Notes under the pieces: generated by a model
The model's input: the letters and a program-made list of their open reading frames with translations, nothing else
What the model was told of the DNA's origin: nothing
The model's database searches: none
In this document: positions 35,451 through 44,297 of the stretch, piece after piece
Position numbering within the stretch: the stretch's first letter is position 1
How the letters are laid out: every line of letters begins with the position of its first letter
NCBI GenBank assembly: GCA_000739535.1
Contig: DF820468.1
Location: 235,685-299,684, forward strand
DNA from: Candidatus Vecturithrix granuli
Lineage (GTDB): Bacteria; Moduliflexota; Moduliflexia; Moduliflexales; Moduliflexaceae
DNA: 64,000 nucleotides
Reading direction: 5' to 3'
Program-made: the position numbers and the translations under genes

Positions 35451-35790
35451 ACTATATTGCCTCCTTCGTTCTTTAAATGATCCTTATAAATCAATGAACA
35501 GACAATTCCACCAAAGCAGGATAAATCAAGCAGATAAACCAGGCAACAGAGGTTCGCGAGGATTGTATTTGTTAAGGAGGGATTTTCAGCCTGGCGGCAT
35601 TGTCGTAGCGGATATTATATCTTTTGTAGAAAACGTCTCCGTTCATCATGCTCTCCATAAGGCCCCATATAGCCGCAGAAGATTTTATTTCTATCGAAAA
35701 GCATCATAAATCTATACGAAAACAGCAGGTGTCAAGAAAAATCTTTGCGTTTTTTGGTCATGACACCTCACAAAACAAACGGCGTCGCGC
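35451..35790. other. Intergenic region upstream of the second sugar importer
   Basis: 340 bp. It carries an operator-like sequence at 35711 next to a TTGACA on the minus strand (35730-35735). No gene recognised. Confidence 0.5.
35711..35724. promoter_or_regulatory. LacI-type operator half-match upstream of the second sugar importer
   Basis: TCTATACGAAAACA. Read on the minus strand, TGTTTTCGTATAGA keeps the complete right half CGTATAGA of the operator seen at 19281-19599. The minus-strand TTGACA at 35735-35730 lies 5 bp upstream of it, so a bound repressor would overlap the promoter. Confidence 0.35.
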
Positions 35791-36828
35791 TTACTTATAA
35801 TTGAAAACCAGCACATTCGTCAGTTCGACGTTCTGGCCCTTCCCGCCGTAGAGGACGACGCGCTGGTCATTGTCATAGCGGCCGCAATACCCATAAGGTC
35901 CCGTATCCAGATTCATGGCATACATGGCAGCATACTGCTCTTTGAGGATGTCTGCCGCTTCGTAAAGCGTCAGTTTCTGATTAAAGGAATCATAGATTGA
36001 CACAGTCTCAGAAACATCCTGAAAAATGACGCGACGGCGATCTGGCTCTGTATTGTCCAGCGATTTGTCAATATTGCCATTGCTGATCAACAGATGCGAT
36101 TGGAAGATTGAAAATCGCTGGCGTTCCGCTAATTTGAGAAAATCCAGATAATCCTGGTGAACGTGCTTGATCGCATAGCGTCGGAACTGATACTCTAAAT
36201 TCTCAATGTTTCGAATGTGGAATTTTCCTGAAGAATCAAGAATCGCCAGGCCATCCCAGGCTTGTAAGACCGGGTTCAACACCTGGCCATCCACAACAAA
36301 TAACCCGGTCGGATATTGAAACTCTGAAGTATAAGTTGCCGTCATTTCTAAGCGTTTTGTATAACCTTTCACCTTCCGAACGCCCTTGAGAATGAGCGCA
36401 TCAGGGCCGGAAATCCGCAGGAGTTTCGCCACATAATCAGACTTGCGCGTGAAGGTTGCCAGAATTGTTCCTCGTTGTTCGGGGGATGCCGGGGTTTGTT
36501 CTCCGGATTGTAAAAATTCCGGCACCACCTGGCGAAAAAAGAAGCGATAATCATAGGGTATCTCGGTATGCGTTCGCAGATTCCCCAGATAACTTTTATC
36601 GAGCCGTTGGAGCACTTTATACAGCCGCTCGTGCTCATCAACGGGGGGAATATGGCGTTCTTCCAGACTTTTCAGAAAGGTTTCAAACGTATAAGGGCTT
36701 GTATTAAACAGGTAAATATCAACTTCGGGGTGCGTCCAGGTCAAATAGAACAAATACACCAGATAGACAATCATTCCCATGAGCACAAACACTACTATAA
36801 ATTTCAACACATCCAAAATCCTGTACAT
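35791..36828 (-). CDS. Membrane-anchored NAGPA-like (phosphodiester glycosidase) protein
   Basis: 345 residues from the ATG at 36828 with AGGAG ahead. A single N-terminal membrane helix (FIVVFVLMGMIVYLVYLFYL), the rest outside the cytosol. The C-terminal 170 residues look like a phosphodiester glycosidase (NAGPA) domain: TGLFVVDGQVLNPV, FHIRNIENLEYQF, then TLYEAADILKEQYAAMYAMN and LDTGPYGY in the place of the usual LDGG. Members act on phosphodiester-linked sugars of exopolysaccharide or wall polymers. Together with the transpeptidase gene just upstream, an envelope role is likely. Identification is moderate because the LDGG motif is modified. Confidence 0.6.
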   Translation of the reverse strand: MYRILDVLKFIVVFVLMGMIVYLVYLFYLTWTHPEVDIYLFNTSPYTFETFLKSLEERHIPPVDEHERLYKVLQRLDKSYLGNLRTHTEIPYDYRFFFRQVVPEFLQSGEQTPASPEQRGTILATFTRKSDYVAKLLRISGPDALILKGVRKVKGYTKRLEMTATYTSEFQYPTGLFVVDGQVLNPVLQAWDGLAILDSSGKFHIRNIENLEYQFRRYAIKHVHQDYLDFLKLAERQRFSIFQSHLLISNGNIDKSLDNTEPDRRRVIFQDVSETVSIYDSFNQKLTLYEAADILKEQYAAMYAMNLDTGPYGYCGRYDNDQRVVLYGGKGQNVELTNVLVFNYK

Positions 36829-36839
36829 GCGTTCTCCTG

Positions 36840-36882
36840 AAAGGTCGGAGTGCAAAAGCTCTGCTTTTGCACTCCGACCTTT
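36840..36882. repeat. Perfect GGTCGGAGTGCAAAAGC hairpin
   Basis: GGTCGGAGTGCAAAAGC pairs perfectly with GCTTTTGCACTCCGACC around TCT. It ends one base before the transpeptidase stop and may separate it from the NAGPA-like gene. Member of the GGAGTG...CACTCC family. Confidence 0.8.
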
Positions 36883-39858
36883 CTACTGTTGTGGCTGTTG
36901 AAACAGTTCAGGGTATAATAAAACGGTTTTTTCCCAGATGCCGCGTGCAACTTCCACAGCTTCACCGGAAATGATCGGGCCTTTTTCAAGGACGATCGCT
37001 ATCGCAAGCTGCGGGTTCTCGACCGGGACAAAACTGATAAACCAGACGACATTGTATTTACGTCCGCGCTGATCTTCTACTTCGGCTGTTCCGGTTTTGC
37101 CGGCTACATGGTCTTTCAATGAATAATAGGGAATCGTGCTGCGCGCCATACGCACCGCACTGCCGACCTGTACCACGTGCTGCATCATCGGAAAAAGCTC
37201 GCCCAGCATGTCCGCCTGGAACACTCTGATTTGTTGCGGATACGGAAATGCCCGAGTCGTTTTGGTCACCCGATCTTCAATCTCCTTGACAATATGCGGG
37301 TAAGGCCGCAAGCCCAGGTTCCCAACAGTCATGGCGACGGTCGCCATTTGTAATGGTGTGGCTAAAATTTCCCATTGACCGATACCCATCCGCGCCAATT
37401 GCGATAATTTTAATTCTTCTTGTGGGGTAGGTACCTGACTTTTGAGGCTGATTAGCGGATCGCGCGCATCACGCTCAATCCGAGAAACCAATTGGAGATC
37501 CCGGCGAAACATCTCGTACGGCAGAAAATCGAATTCCTGATTAAACCCATAGCGCTCAGCATACTGTTGAATCGTTTGCCATCCGGCGCTTAAGGCCAGA
37601 AAGGCAAAGGTATTATTGCAGGATTTCGTCAAGGCCGTATCTAGCGTTAATTCGCCATGCGCGGAGCCGCCGAAATCGGGAATGCCGTATTTCCCAAAAC
37701 TGACACCGCGAAAAGATGTGAGGTGACCGGTGCAGGCAAACGCTCCGCCGCCGCTTTTGATTTTATATTGACCATCCCCAATGTCCCAGAGAAATTGCGC
37801 TTTATTATCCAGGGCGATGGTGGACATGATCACTTTCATGGTTGAGCCAGGCGGATAACTTTTCTGCGTGGCGCGATTAATATAGGAACTGTTCCAATGA
37901 TCTGCTTCAGATTCGTTCAGGGCCTTCAAAATGCTATGCAGATCATTGGGATTGTAAGACGGAATGCTGGCTGAAGCCAGAATCTCGCCTTCTTTATTAA
38001 TCATAATTGCCGCCCCGGTAAAGGCTGATGTTCGATAGCGCGTGTTTAATTCTACCAGCTTTTTATTCAATTCAGCATACACTACGCGCTGTAAATCATC
38101 GTCAAGGGTTAAGATCAAATTATTGCCCGGTCTGCGTTGAATAGTGCGTTGCAGCGACCACCAGGGCGGCTGCTTTTCCTGTCCTAACAAAATTTGATCA
38201 AAGACTTTCTCAATGTTGCCCTTAAATTGATTTTTCGCAAAACTATAGCCAAGAATATGCGCTAACCGGTCTCCTAACGGATAAAACCGCTGACCGTTGC
38301 CGGCATTTTGCGCCAGCACGCCTTTTCCCGGCGCAACATAGCGAAACGTATAGCGTCCGAGGGTGAATTGCTGTCCGTTTTGTAAAGGAATGTCCTTCTC
38401 TCCGGATTTCAAGTGAACCATTCCATCAGCATAGGCAACTGACGTATCTTTTGAAAAGGTATAGCCGCCGGCTACGTAAATCAGATTATCAGGATCTTTA
38501 TTCGGGTTGAAGGCAATGATCGTTTTGGGATCCGTCGAAGGGGTAATGAGCAACTCCGTCACCGGAGACTTCGTAAGATCGGTATAAGCCCACAAACGCG
38601 CATGAGAATAGCGATCTCGATCAAAAATTTCGCCTCGTTCTGTCGCCAGTTCTTCCGCAATCGTGTGCGGATTGGTCAATCTGGCCGCATATTGATAAAT
38701 GTCTTTGACCTGATTGGTCTGCTCATTGAAAATAAAATTTTCGATTTGATCCGGATAAAATTGATAGCTGTCTTCCGCTTCCCGATTAAAAGGGCGTCGC
38801 CAGCGTAAAGCCGCTCCGGCCTCTTCCCGAAATCGGAAAATTTTTCCCAGGAGAAATTTTTGTTTAGGCGAGAGTTGTTCAAATTCTGCTTGCACGAATT
38901 TTCCGGTGTGATCAAAGCCTTTGACAAAGATTTTCGGCATTCCCTGGCGCTGCGCCGGATCATCCAGGGAAAACAAACCATGTTCGATTGCCTGGCGTAC
39001 ATACTCTAAAAACTCTTCATCAATCAGGTAATCAGGAATGTATTTCTTTGGAATCATGCGCAACCCGCCGATGATGTTGCGAGCATCGCGGGACAATTTA
39101 TAGGTCGGACGCACGCCCCGGATGATTTTCAAAGCCAGGGCTTCTTGCTGCTCAATGTGTACAAATTCAAAAGTGGTATTCTCAATTCTGATCTGTTGAC
39201 CGGCCTGAACTGTCGTCTCAGTAGTTACATGCACCCACTCGGGTGGTTTTGGCTTGGAAGAATCCGGCGATGACGGCGCGGTAAGAAGCTCAACCCCTTT
39301 CTGTCCGACATTTTTGAGCCGGTATTGCTGCGGCTGACCGGGGAAAAGAAAAAAGTGTACTGGTTCAACCGCATTATCTTTCACGATAATATCATTGATC
39401 TGCCATTGGTTCAGTTCTTCCGGGTGAATGGAACGTCCGACGGACACGCCGTCATTCAAATCCCGGTCAGGGGCATAATAGCCGATTGTCAACAGATGCG
39501 GAGTCCAGTCGTTCAATTGGCGTACCTGAAAAATGGTATGCCCAATCACAAGCTGATCCTGTTCTTTCAGTTGTGTGGTGTTGCGAACAGGTGCGAAATT
39601 GAGTAAGAGATGCTTACTCAGCGGTCTCAAATAAAACGAGTCGTCTCGGTAGTATATCTCCGCCACAAGCCCGGAAAACGAAGGATCACGGTTGACAATA
39701 TACTCTACATCAGGCTGTTGGTGTAAGCGCAGGAACCAGAAGATCAATCCGGCAATAAACGGTAGTAATATCGCCGCCAGCCAGAACAGATTATTGCTCA
39801 TGCGGTCAAATTTGAATTTATGCAGAATCCAATGTTCAATACGCAACAGGTGTCTCAT
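36883..39858 (-). CDS. PBP2-like class B transpeptidase with FHA-like beta modules
   Basis: 991 residues, much longer than the usual 600-700. One membrane helix at about 24-43. The transpeptidase domain from about 575 has the three penicillin-binding motifs: S672-TMK (SxxK), S746-CN (SxN) and K921-TG. Between the anchor and catalytic domain are repeated beta segments with the pattern L..GDQ..IG...F..., e.g. LKEQDQLVIGHTIFQVRQL (97-115), VQAGQQIRIENTTFEFVHI (217-235) and LQNGQQFTLGRYTFRYVAP (492-510), like FHA or similar sandwich modules. It cross-links peptidoglycan, probably in cell elongation. No FtsW/RodA partner is adjacent. A NAGPA-like gene follows downstream. Confidence 0.88.
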   Translation of the reverse strand: MRHLLRIEHWILHKFKFDRMSNNLFWLAAILLPFIAGLIFWFLRLHQQPDVEYIVNRDPSFSGLVAEIYYRDDSFYLRPLSKHLLLNFAPVRNTTQLKEQDQLVIGHTIFQVRQLNDWTPHLLTIGYYAPDRDLNDGVSVGRSIHPEELNQWQINDIIVKDNAVEPVHFFLFPGQPQQYRLKNVGQKGVELLTAPSSPDSSKPKPPEWVHVTTETTVQAGQQIRIENTTFEFVHIEQQEALALKIIRGVRPTYKLSRDARNIIGGLRMIPKKYIPDYLIDEEFLEYVRQAIEHGLFSLDDPAQRQGMPKIFVKGFDHTGKFVQAEFEQLSPKQKFLLGKIFRFREEAGAALRWRRPFNREAEDSYQFYPDQIENFIFNEQTNQVKDIYQYAARLTNPHTIAEELATERGEIFDRDRYSHARLWAYTDLTKSPVTELLITPSTDPKTIIAFNPNKDPDNLIYVAGGYTFSKDTSVAYADGMVHLKSGEKDIPLQNGQQFTLGRYTFRYVAPGKGVLAQNAGNGQRFYPLGDRLAHILGYSFAKNQFKGNIEKVFDQILLGQEKQPPWWSLQRTIQRRPGNNLILTLDDDLQRVVYAELNKKLVELNTRYRTSAFTGAAIMINKEGEILASASIPSYNPNDLHSILKALNESEADHWNSSYINRATQKSYPPGSTMKVIMSTIALDNKAQFLWDIGDGQYKIKSGGGAFACTGHLTSFRGVSFGKYGIPDFGGSAHGELTLDTALTKSCNNTFAFLALSAGWQTIQQYAERYGFNQEFDFLPYEMFRRDLQLVSRIERDARDPLISLKSQVPTPQEELKLSQLARMGIGQWEILATPLQMATVAMTVGNLGLRPYPHIVKEIEDRVTKTTRAFPYPQQIRVFQADMLGELFPMMQHVVQVGSAVRMARSTIPYYSLKDHVAGKTGTAEVEDQRGRKYNVVWFISFVPVENPQLAIAIVLEKGPIISGEAVEVARGIWEKTVLLYPELFQQPQQ

Positions 39859-40105
39859 AACATTCTACCATCCATCTCATTGTGAAAAGTATCTGGAAAA
39901 ATTCTTTTTGTTCTTGAATAAATCACAGCAGGTTTTATCATCTTTGTCAATATATTCTTGCAAAAGTTCCTGTGAACTTCTAAAGATGTCCAGACTGTTG
40001 GAACTCTTCGTCAATAATGGAACATGAAACCTTGTACCCGACAGCAATGAATTTTCATGATGATCGTGATTCATGATGATGAGGTACAAAAGCAGCATAG
40101 AGGTT

Positions 40106-40912
40106 ATGGAAGCAACGCTTTTTGATCATAAGCAATCAATTGAAGTTCGGGCGATTCTGATGGGGGAACGCATAGATTTACGTTCATTGGAAACGGCGCG
40201 TCGTCTGGCCATGTCGCCGCTGATATTAACCTCCGGGGAATCTGGCTGCGCCGCTATTTTTCGCTATGGCGCCGTGGTACTGTTTGGACTAGAGCCAATG
40301 GAAGAGGTCGCCTTTTTGTCTCAGATTGAATCAATGGTGATCAAACCCTATCCTGACCATGAAACCGAACAAGTGACGGTGTATCTCGATCCAAAACGCG
40401 AAGAGCTGGTCGATCGAAATGGCGATATTGTGCTGCGTGAATTTTCGATTGACCGTCTCCAAATCGTCGCCGATATTCTGGGGAAAAGCGTGGTGTTAGG
40501 ACGGTATGAATCACGTGTGGCCGAAGCCTTTGATCGCATTGAACCCTTAGCGGAAACCTTGCAGATTCGCGGCAAAGGCTTAGGCAAAGACCGGGAACTG
40601 ATGCGGCACATTGGCGATACGCTTCTGATTCAGCATAAAATGGTCGGGCGCGTGGAAGTCAGCGAAAAACCGGAAATACTCTGGGATCATCCGAAACTTG
40701 AACGCTTATATGTTCATCTGGAAAGTGAATATGAACTGCGCGAACGCCATCTGGCCCTGGAACGCAAATTAGAACTCATTTCCAGAACGGTTGAGACTCA
40801 GCTCGATCTGTTGCACAACAATCGTTCACTGCGCGTCGAATGGTACATTGTGATCTTAATTGTAGTCGAGATTTTACTGACCCTCTATGAGATGTTTTTT
40901 AAAGCCTTATAA
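40106..40912 (+). CDS. RMD1/YagE family (DUF155) membrane protein
   Basis: 268 residues from the ATG at 40106, though an ATG at 40073 is possible. The DUF155 core is seen in CAAIFRYGAVVLFGLEPMEE, DRLQIVADILGKSVVLGRYE and LLIQHKMVGRVEVSEKPEIL. A helical segment and a C-terminal membrane helix (YIVILIVVEILLTLYEMFF) follow. Yeast relatives are mitochondrial inner-membrane proteins tied to translation; bacterial function is unknown. Single gene. Confidence 0.85.
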   Translation: MEATLFDHKQSIEVRAILMGERIDLRSLETARRLAMSPLILTSGESGCAAIFRYGAVVLFGLEPMEEVAFLSQIESMVIKPYPDHETEQVTVYLDPKREELVDRNGDIVLREFSIDRLQIVADILGKSVVLGRYESRVAEAFDRIEPLAETLQIRGKGLGKDRELMRHIGDTLLIQHKMVGRVEVSEKPEILWDHPKLERLYVHLESEYELRERHLALERKLELISRTVETQLDLLHNNRSLRVEWYIVILIVVEILLTLYEMFFKAL

Positions 40913-40940
40913 TCGGGTTTCCGCACCAATTCTATAAATT

Positions 40941-42233
40941 TCATCCCTGATACCCATCCATAAAACCGGCATTGGCGGTTTTGAGTGCCTGCCAGAGGGG
41001 TTCTACGTGCGACAGCCTGGGACCGAGCGGATGAATCAGCATGGCCTGGCGGATCAAGTCTTCGTTTTTTTGCAGATAGCCTTCGATGACCAGGCGTTCA
41101 AAGTTTTTGATCGTGACAATCAGGCCGCTCACCGCTTTGTGACTGTTTCCTAACATGAGAGGTTCAGTGCCTTGTTGGATGATCGTGACCGGAATTTCCA
41201 TGATGTAGTTATCCGGGAAATCCTGAATCGCTCCGTTATTGCGGGTATTGATGATATGCGTAGTACGGGCGCCGGTAACAAGATCGTGAATCAATTCCGC
41301 AGCGGCGGTTGAATACAGCGCGCCGCCGCGTTGCTCAAGCTGCGGGGGTTTGTGATCTAAGCTCGGATCAGCATACAGATTGAGAAGTTCCGTTTCAATC
41401 GCTTGCACGATTTCGCCGCGTGTGCCTTGTGCTTGTTGGGCTTCGCACTGCTGTTGCAGCATGGTATCAGTCATATAAAAATACTTGAGATACGGATTCG
41501 GCAGTAGTCCGAGTTGTTCTAAAAATTCGAGTGGAAATGGGGCATCGGGGATATTTTTCGGGTTCAGGTGGAAGCTTTGCCAGAGATCAGCAGTGCGGTC
41601 AATGCCCTGAATCATCACCTGTTCGATCCAACTGAGATGATTCAACCCATAATATTTGACAAAAATTTCCTGCTGCTGACAGCCAAACAGATTTTGCAGG
41701 GAACGCAGCACATTGATCGGATAATTACACAACCCGATCGTGCGTTCATACTGCAAATAGTTGCGGATAAATTCAGTCAACATACCGGACGGATTGGAAA
41801 AGTTGATAATCCAGGCTTGATTTGACATGTGCTTTGCCAGTTCGACGTACTGTTCCAGAATAGGAAAGGCGCGCAGCGCACAGGCCATACCGCCCATGCC
41901 GGTGGTTTCTTGACCGATCAGGCCGTAGCGCAAAGGAATCGTTTCGTCGGCAATGCGCCCTTGCAAGCCGCCCGGGCGAAATTGATGGATGATGAAATCC
42001 GCGCCCTCTATTGCTTCCTGGGGAGTAAAAGTAGAGTGCAAGGCGACGCCGCAATTCGCCTTCTGCACCATACGCCTGGCAAAATCCGCGACAATGCCGA
42101 ACTTGTGGTCATTTTGCTTGAGATCCAGCAGCCAGAGTTCTTTAAGCTGAATTTGTTCGTGAATATTGATAAACCCTTCGATCAGTTCAGGGGTGTAGGT
42201 GCTGCCGCCGCCAATCACGCAAATTTTCATCAT
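40941..42233 (-). CDS. Glycoside hydrolase family 4 (6-phospho-beta-glucosidase type)
   Basis: 430 residues. NAD-binding start CVIGGGSTYTPELIEGF; phospho-sugar and metal motifs NPSGMLTEF, LCNYPINVLRSL (metal-binding Cys) and GLNHLSW (metal-binding His). GH4 enzymes cleave by oxidation-elimination using NAD+ and Mn2+. Sequence is closest to 6-phospho-beta-glucosidases. PTS-type uptake would be expected, but no PTS gene is present, so the phosphorylated substrate may come from the sugar kinase whose gene lies 45 bp upstream on the same strand. GAGAGG precedes the ATG. Confidence 0.9.
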   Translation of the reverse strand: MMKICVIGGGSTYTPELIEGFINIHEQIQLKELWLLDLKQNDHKFGIVADFARRMVQKANCGVALHSTFTPQEAIEGADFIIHQFRPGGLQGRIADETIPLRYGLIGQETTGMGGMACALRAFPILEQYVELAKHMSNQAWIINFSNPSGMLTEFIRNYLQYERTIGLCNYPINVLRSLQNLFGCQQQEIFVKYYGLNHLSWIEQVMIQGIDRTADLWQSFHLNPKNIPDAPFPLEFLEQLGLLPNPYLKYFYMTDTMLQQQCEAQQAQGTRGEIVQAIETELLNLYADPSLDHKPPQLEQRGGALYSTAAAELIHDLVTGARTTHIINTRNNGAIQDFPDNYIMEIPVTIIQQGTEPLMLGNSHKAVSGLIVTIKNFERLVIEGYLQKNEDLIRQAMLIHPLGPRLSHVEPLWQALKTANAGFMDGYQG

Positions 42234-42245
42234 GAGTACCTCTCA

Positions 42246-42281
42246 GGAAAAACCGAGTTTTTTCAAAAAACTCGGTTTTTA
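42246..42281. repeat. ACCGAGTTTTTTCAAAAAACTCGG hairpin
   Basis: GGAAAAACCGAGTTTTTTC with inverted AAAAAACTCGGTTTTTAA, in the 45-bp kinase-GH4 gap; the strongest copy of the 12028 family. Confidence 0.8.
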
Positions 42282-43250
42282 AGGGTGTAAACAATTACAA
42301 TAAGTCTGAATGATACGTTGTGAAATCTCGTTTGTAAGCTGAATTCCGCCATTTTCAAGGGCATAGAAGAGTGCGCCGACCACCGGGTCCCACTGCGGGA
42401 CAATGATGTTGACGTGATAGCGCTGACGTAAGGCCAGTTCGATCATACGCATCAAGGGCTGATATTGCGCTCGAAAAACAGGACCATCCAGGACCAGAGT
42501 GAGTTGTTCGTCCAGCGTAAACAACGTCGTAGAGAATTCACGCACAATGGTTAAGACTTCTTTGGTCAGCATCCAGGTGATTTCTAGAGCCTTGCCGTCC
42601 CCCATCTCGGCGGCTTTGAAAAATGTCTGAATCACTGTTTTCACCGTCGCCGCATTCATGGGCAGATTGATAATATCTTCCGGCTGCTTCACTTCGAGGG
42701 CGTCCGGTATCATGCGGGTTAATATGGTTGGCTCAGCGCGACCGTCGGCCGAACGCATCGCCGCGCTGCATGCAAAGTGCGCAATTCTATACGCGCCAAG
42801 CACATCGCCTAAATATTCGCATAAGCCGCCGATACGCTTGCGCTGGCCTCTGGCGTTCATGGCAAAATTCGTATTGCCGGAACCGCAGGTCACGACCATG
42901 CCGATCCCATCAATGGTCCCGCTTTTGAGGGAAATCCAGCCGTCATTCTCAAAATCGAAACTGATTGAGGGAGTGACAGAGGCGAGAATGTTGCGTAACA
43001 TCTCAAAATCATGAGAGGTATCGGCCCCGGCTGCGCCATAATACAGCCCGGATATCTCCGAAAAACTGCATCCGCTTTGTTGCAGAAGAGTGCTGAATCC
43101 GGCTTGCAGAATCGCAATCGCCTGTTCGCGGCCGCAGCCCTGATAATTCGCACCGCGACCGTAATACACGGATTTTACGTCACCGGTCTCATCAGCCAGG
43201 ACGTACAACGTTTTGGTGTTACCAATATCAATACCGATAAAATGTTTCAT
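42279..43250 (-). CDS. N-acetylglucosamine kinase-like sugar kinase (BadF/BadG family)
   Basis: 323 residues. ASKHA phosphate-1 motif HFIGIDIGNTKTLYVLAD at the start, GLYYGAAGADTSHD near 75, phosphate-2 TCGSGNTNFAMNARG near 125 and GEGCEY-like RIGGLCEYLGDVLGAYRIA. Members phosphorylate GlcNAc, MurNAc or related amino sugars at C6. The GH4 gene follows after 45 bp, making a kinase plus 6-phospho-glycosidase module plausible: the kinase phosphorylates an imported disaccharide or glycoside and GH4 splits it. No SD is visible in front of the ATG. Confidence 0.88.
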   Translation of the reverse strand: MKHFIGIDIGNTKTLYVLADETGDVKSVYYGRGANYQGCGREQAIAILQAGFSTLLQQSGCSFSEISGLYYGAAGADTSHDFEMLRNILASVTPSISFDFENDGWISLKSGTIDGIGMVVTCGSGNTNFAMNARGQRKRIGGLCEYLGDVLGAYRIAHFACSAAMRSADGRAEPTILTRMIPDALEVKQPEDIINLPMNAATVKTVIQTFFKAAEMGDGKALEITWMLTKEVLTIVREFSTTLFTLDEQLTLVLDGPVFRAQYQPLMRMIELALRQRYHVNIIVPQWDPVVGALFYALENGGIQLTNEISQRIIQTYCNCLHP

Positions 43251-43283
43251 AATGATAATGTTGTTTCGGAAATTTTACCATGA

Positions 43284-43408
43284 CGACAACGGATTTGAGA
43301 AATCAGCGGATTTTGAAGGAGAAATCCAATAAATTCTTCGCGACAACGGATTTGAAAAATCAGTAGATTTTGAAGGAGAAATCCGGTAGATTCATCAATC
43401 CGTTGTCG
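43284..43408. repeat. 57-bp tandem direct repeat with inverted end
   Basis: Two near-identical units beginning CGACAACGGATTTGA at 43284 and 43341, each ending around GAAGGAGAAATCC plus TTC, then an inverted ATCCGTTGTCG at 43398-43408. Could be a REP-like element with one arm duplicated. Confidence 0.8.
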
Positions 43409-43561
43409 TATTGATATCCTTTGAATCACCTGAATATTTCGGGAATTTTGAAGATTCATTCCCAAAACAACAAAAATTTCTTGATCTTTACTGCATATCT
43501 TGTCAAGAAAAAATTTAAGCACAAATTTTTCATTTGTTAGCACTTTAACGGAGGAATTATG

Positions 43562-43599
43562 TGTAAAATCGAGTTTTTCAAAAAATTCAGTTTTTACAC
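43562..43599. repeat. ATCGAGTTTTTCAAAAAATTCAG hairpin
   Basis: TGTAAAATCGAGTTTTTC with AAAAAATTCAGTTTTTACA, 35 bp before the DUF1349 start; a degenerate member of the 12028 family. Confidence 0.65.
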
Positions 43600-43634
43600 G
43601 CGTGTATGAAAATTCTATTTTTGCGGGAGAAATT

Positions 43635-44273
43635 ATGAATACAATACTACTTGACGAAAACTTCGATCAAAAGACTCTTAATGCAAAACTGCAATGGTAC
43701 AATCCGTCGCAAAACTGGCAGATTCGTGATTCCTGGTTGATAATTGAACCGGATGCCAATACCGATTATTGGCGTAAAACGCATTACGGTTTTATTGCGG
43801 ATAATGGACATTTTTTGTGGACTGAAGTCACGGGGGATATGATCATGACGACGCACGTGTGTTTTCATCCGGCGCATCAATATGATCAGTCTGGATTAAT
43901 GGTACGCCTTTCCCCGACCTGCTGGTTGAAAACCTCGGTCGAATATGAGCCACACGAACCAGATCGTCTGGGGGTGGTTGTCACCAACGATGGCTATTCG
44001 GACTGGTCAACCCAGAATTTTCCCGGGAACAGGGATGAATTGATGCTGCGTGTTCGCCGCGAAGGCAGCGACTATTTTGTCGAATATCTGCTGCCCGACA
44101 GACGTAAACACACAGAGTCCGGAACCTGGACTCAAATACGTATGGCGCACTTACACGAGGATGATGGCCAGCGTCCGATTCAGTGCGGATTGTATGCGTG
44201 CAGCCCAAAAGAAGCAGGGTATCGCACTGAATTTGAATTTTTGAAGATCGAAGCCGGGCGTGTAAGCGTTTAG
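43635..44273 (+). CDS. DUF1349 family protein
   Basis: 212 residues from the ATG at 43635, with GGGAGA before it. The DUF1349/ConA-like beta-sandwich is recognised from LQWYNPSQNWQIRDSWLIIE, TYDQSGLMVRLSPTCWLKTS-like strands, SVVVTNDGYSDWSTQNF-like segment and DELMLRVRREGSDYFVEY. These proteins, related to yeast Ree1, resemble carbohydrate-binding or glycosidase-associated lectin folds; activity is unknown. No signal peptide. The response-regulator-like gene starts 25 bp downstream, probably on the same transcript. Confidence 0.85.
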   Translation: MNTILLDENFDQKTLNAKLQWYNPSQNWQIRDSWLIIEPDANTDYWRKTHYGFIADNGHFLWTEVTGDMIMTTHVCFHPAHQYDQSGLMVRLSPTCWLKTSVEYEPHEPDRLGVVVTNDGYSDWSTQNFPGNRDELMLRVRREGSDYFVEYLLPDRRKHTESGTWTQIRMAHLHEDDGQRPIQCGLYACSPKEAGYRTEFEFLKIEAGRVSV

Positions 44274-44297
44274 GGCTGTTTGCAGATAGGAAGGTGT

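Larger units (their letters stand above)
43251..43634. other. Intergenic region with a tandem repeat
   Basis: 384 bp between divergent genes; holds the 57-bp tandem repeat and an ATCGAGTTTTTC hairpin. A TTTTGTCAAG-like AT-rich stretch around 43495 may carry the promoter of the DUF1349 gene. Confidence 0.45.

Noticed and set aside
36840-36882. Possible tRNA or small RNA gene
   Set aside because: A simple perfect hairpin that repeats elsewhere; no cloverleaf arms.
43284-43408. Possible CRISPR array
   Set aside because: Only two direct units without regular unique spacers and no cas genes; it is a tandem repeat.
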